Shown here in pieces: positions 6,324 to 6,932 of a stretch of 6,932 nucleotides of DNA. Position 1 is the first letter of the stretch. Every line of letters starts with the position of its first letter. The DNA lies in contig QWPU01000168.1 in assembly GCA_003671065.1 (NCBI GenBank), forward strand, positions 1-6,932, given 5' to 3'. The position numbers and the translations under genes are program-made. Origin of the DNA: Planctomycetota bacterium. Lineage in GTDB: Bacteria > Planctomycetota > Phycisphaerae > Phycisphaerales > SM1A02. Below the pieces are notes generated by a model that saw only the letters and a list, made by a program, of their open reading frames with translations, had not been told where the DNA came from and made no database searches.

Positions 6324-6362
6324 GCACGACTCACCGATGATTTCTCCACAACGCGTCGCTTC

Positions 6363-6409
6363 GGCGGCCGCGTTGTTTCATACACTCGACGCTTCACTTT
6401 GCGGCCGCC
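6363..6409 (+). other. long-range inverted repeat before purL, possible alternative hairpin
   Basis: GGCGGCCGC (6363-6371) is the reverse complement of GCGGCCGCC (6401-6409), a nine-pair stem with a 29-base loop. Its right arm includes 6404-6409, which is also the left arm of the terminator-like hairpin at 6404-6429, so the two folds exclude each other. Each arm holds the self-complementary octamer GCGGCCGC. This could be an attenuator-like switch or chance in GC-rich DNA. Confidence 0.4.
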
Positions 6410-6435
6410 TCGATGTGCGAGGTGGCGGCGTTTTC
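6404..6435 (+). terminator. terminator-like hairpin after porin C
   Basis: GCCGCC (6404-6409) pairs with GGCGGC (6424-6429) and TCG (6410-6412) with CGA (6418-6420), with a three-base bulge GGT (6421-6423) and a five-base loop; GTTTTC follows. The arms resemble the terminators after porins A and B. The bulge and short T-run make it weaker. It lies 80 bases after the porin C stop and only 30 before the predicted purL ATG. Confidence 0.5.
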
Positions 6436-6465
6436 GACTGTACCTTTCGACCTTTGCTCGCACCT

Positions 6466-6932
6466 ATGCCGACCGCTCCTGTCGCTCCATCTGTTCTCAC
6501 CGCGATGCATCGCATCGAAGTTCGTCCGCGCCGCGGGCATCCAGATCCGCGCGGCGCCAGCGTGCAAAAGGCGATCGAGGGACTCGGTCTCACGCGGCTG
6601 CCGAAAAAGGTTGAGCACGCTTCGGTGTATCTGTTGGAAGGCGCGCTGACGACGAGTGAAGTGGATCGCATCGCTCATGAGCTGCTTGCCGATTGCGTGA
6701 CGCAGTCGGCGGAGATTCACTCGTCGAGCCGAACCTCGCGGCCAACGGTCGCGCCTGGCTCTGCGGTGGTTGAAGTGCATCCGCTTGCGGGCGTGACTGA
6801 TCCAGCGGCTGAGAGCGTGCAGGCGGCGATTCTTGCGCTCACGGGGCGCGTTGTTGAAGTGCGCACTGGCGCTCGCTACGACTTGCACGGCGTGGATCGC
6901 ATGGTCGCCAAAGCGGTGGGCGAGCGACTTTT
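6466..6932 (+). CDS. purL: phosphoribosylformylglycinamidine synthase, N-terminal PurS-like part (3' end outside window)
   Basis: FGAM synthase turns FGAR, ATP and glutamine into FGAM, the fourth step of cytosolic purine synthesis. Only the first 155 residues are visible. Residues about 14-80 (HRIEVRPRRGHPDPRG..., V/YLLEG, ELLADCVTQ) match the small PurS fold, and 101-155 (VVEVHPLAGVTDPAAES..., VRTGARYDL) begin a second, similar segment. This tandem arrangement is known from the long single-chain PurL-like proteins of planctomycetes and some deltaproteobacteria, where the catalytic domains follow. The visible part has no catalytic residues, so the call rests on this N-terminal signature. The start is uncertain: neither ATG 6466 nor ATG 6505 has a ribosome site, the frame is also open upstream with GTG at 6415, and 6505 would begin directly at the conserved domain. 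Confidence 0.72.
   Translation, partial: MPTAPVAPSVLTAMHRIEVRPRRGHPDPRGASVQKAIEGLGLTRLPKKVEHASVYLLEGALTTSEVDRIAHELLADCVTQSAEIHSSSRTSRPTVAPGSAVVEVHPLAGVTDPAAESVQAAILALTGRVVEVRTGARYDLHGVDRMVAKAVGERL

Noticed and set aside
6394..6888. - strand open frame opposite the purL start
   Set aside because: The + strand translation shows clear PurS-like motifs in one frame; the - strand product is Arg/His-rich without motifs.

Overview
The window looks like part of the chromosome of a Gram-negative-type bacterium, most likely a planctomycete (Phycisphaerae-like). This is inferred from three things: the porins share an N-terminal coiled coil followed by a DQWLTEQRAxEIR segment, a layout I associate with planctomycete porins; the purine gene has the long PurL form with PurS-like repeats at its N-terminus; and the DNA is moderately GC-rich with Shine-Dalgarno signals. 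No database search was run, so the taxonomy is a judgement. All genes read on the + strand.

Layout: (1) 1-1179 is the 3' part of radA, a DNA recombination/repair ATPase cut by the window edge. (2) 1180-1508 is non-coding, with an imperfect stem-loop after radA and then a structured leader. (3) 1509-2834 is porin A (441 aa), followed by a textbook intrinsic terminator. (4) 3006-3141 is a second leader, homologous to the first. (5) 3142-4470 is porin B (442 aa), followed by a decayed copy of the same terminator. (6) 4653-6323 is porin C (556 aa), a more distant paralogue with its own promoter-like sequence and strong ribosome binding site, followed by a terminator-like hairpin that overlaps an alternative hairpin. 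(7) 6466-6932 is the 5' end of a purL-type gene, cut by the right edge.

The centre is a tandem array of three outer-membrane porins between two housekeeping genes. Porins A and B arose by duplication of a unit that included the 5' leader and the terminator. Since then B has gained seven cysteines in its mature part, where A has none, including a C-x3-C-x3-C cluster that replaces the lysine of the conserved GQFKLPF motif. B also has a poorer ribosome binding site and, by eye, less biased codons. A therefore looks like the abundant porin and B like a specialised or differently regulated relative.

The two strongest leads are the paired leader RNAs, which keep a fold while the inner stem sequence changes, and the cysteine-rich porin B. 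I see no mobile element, CRISPR array, tRNA or rRNA.
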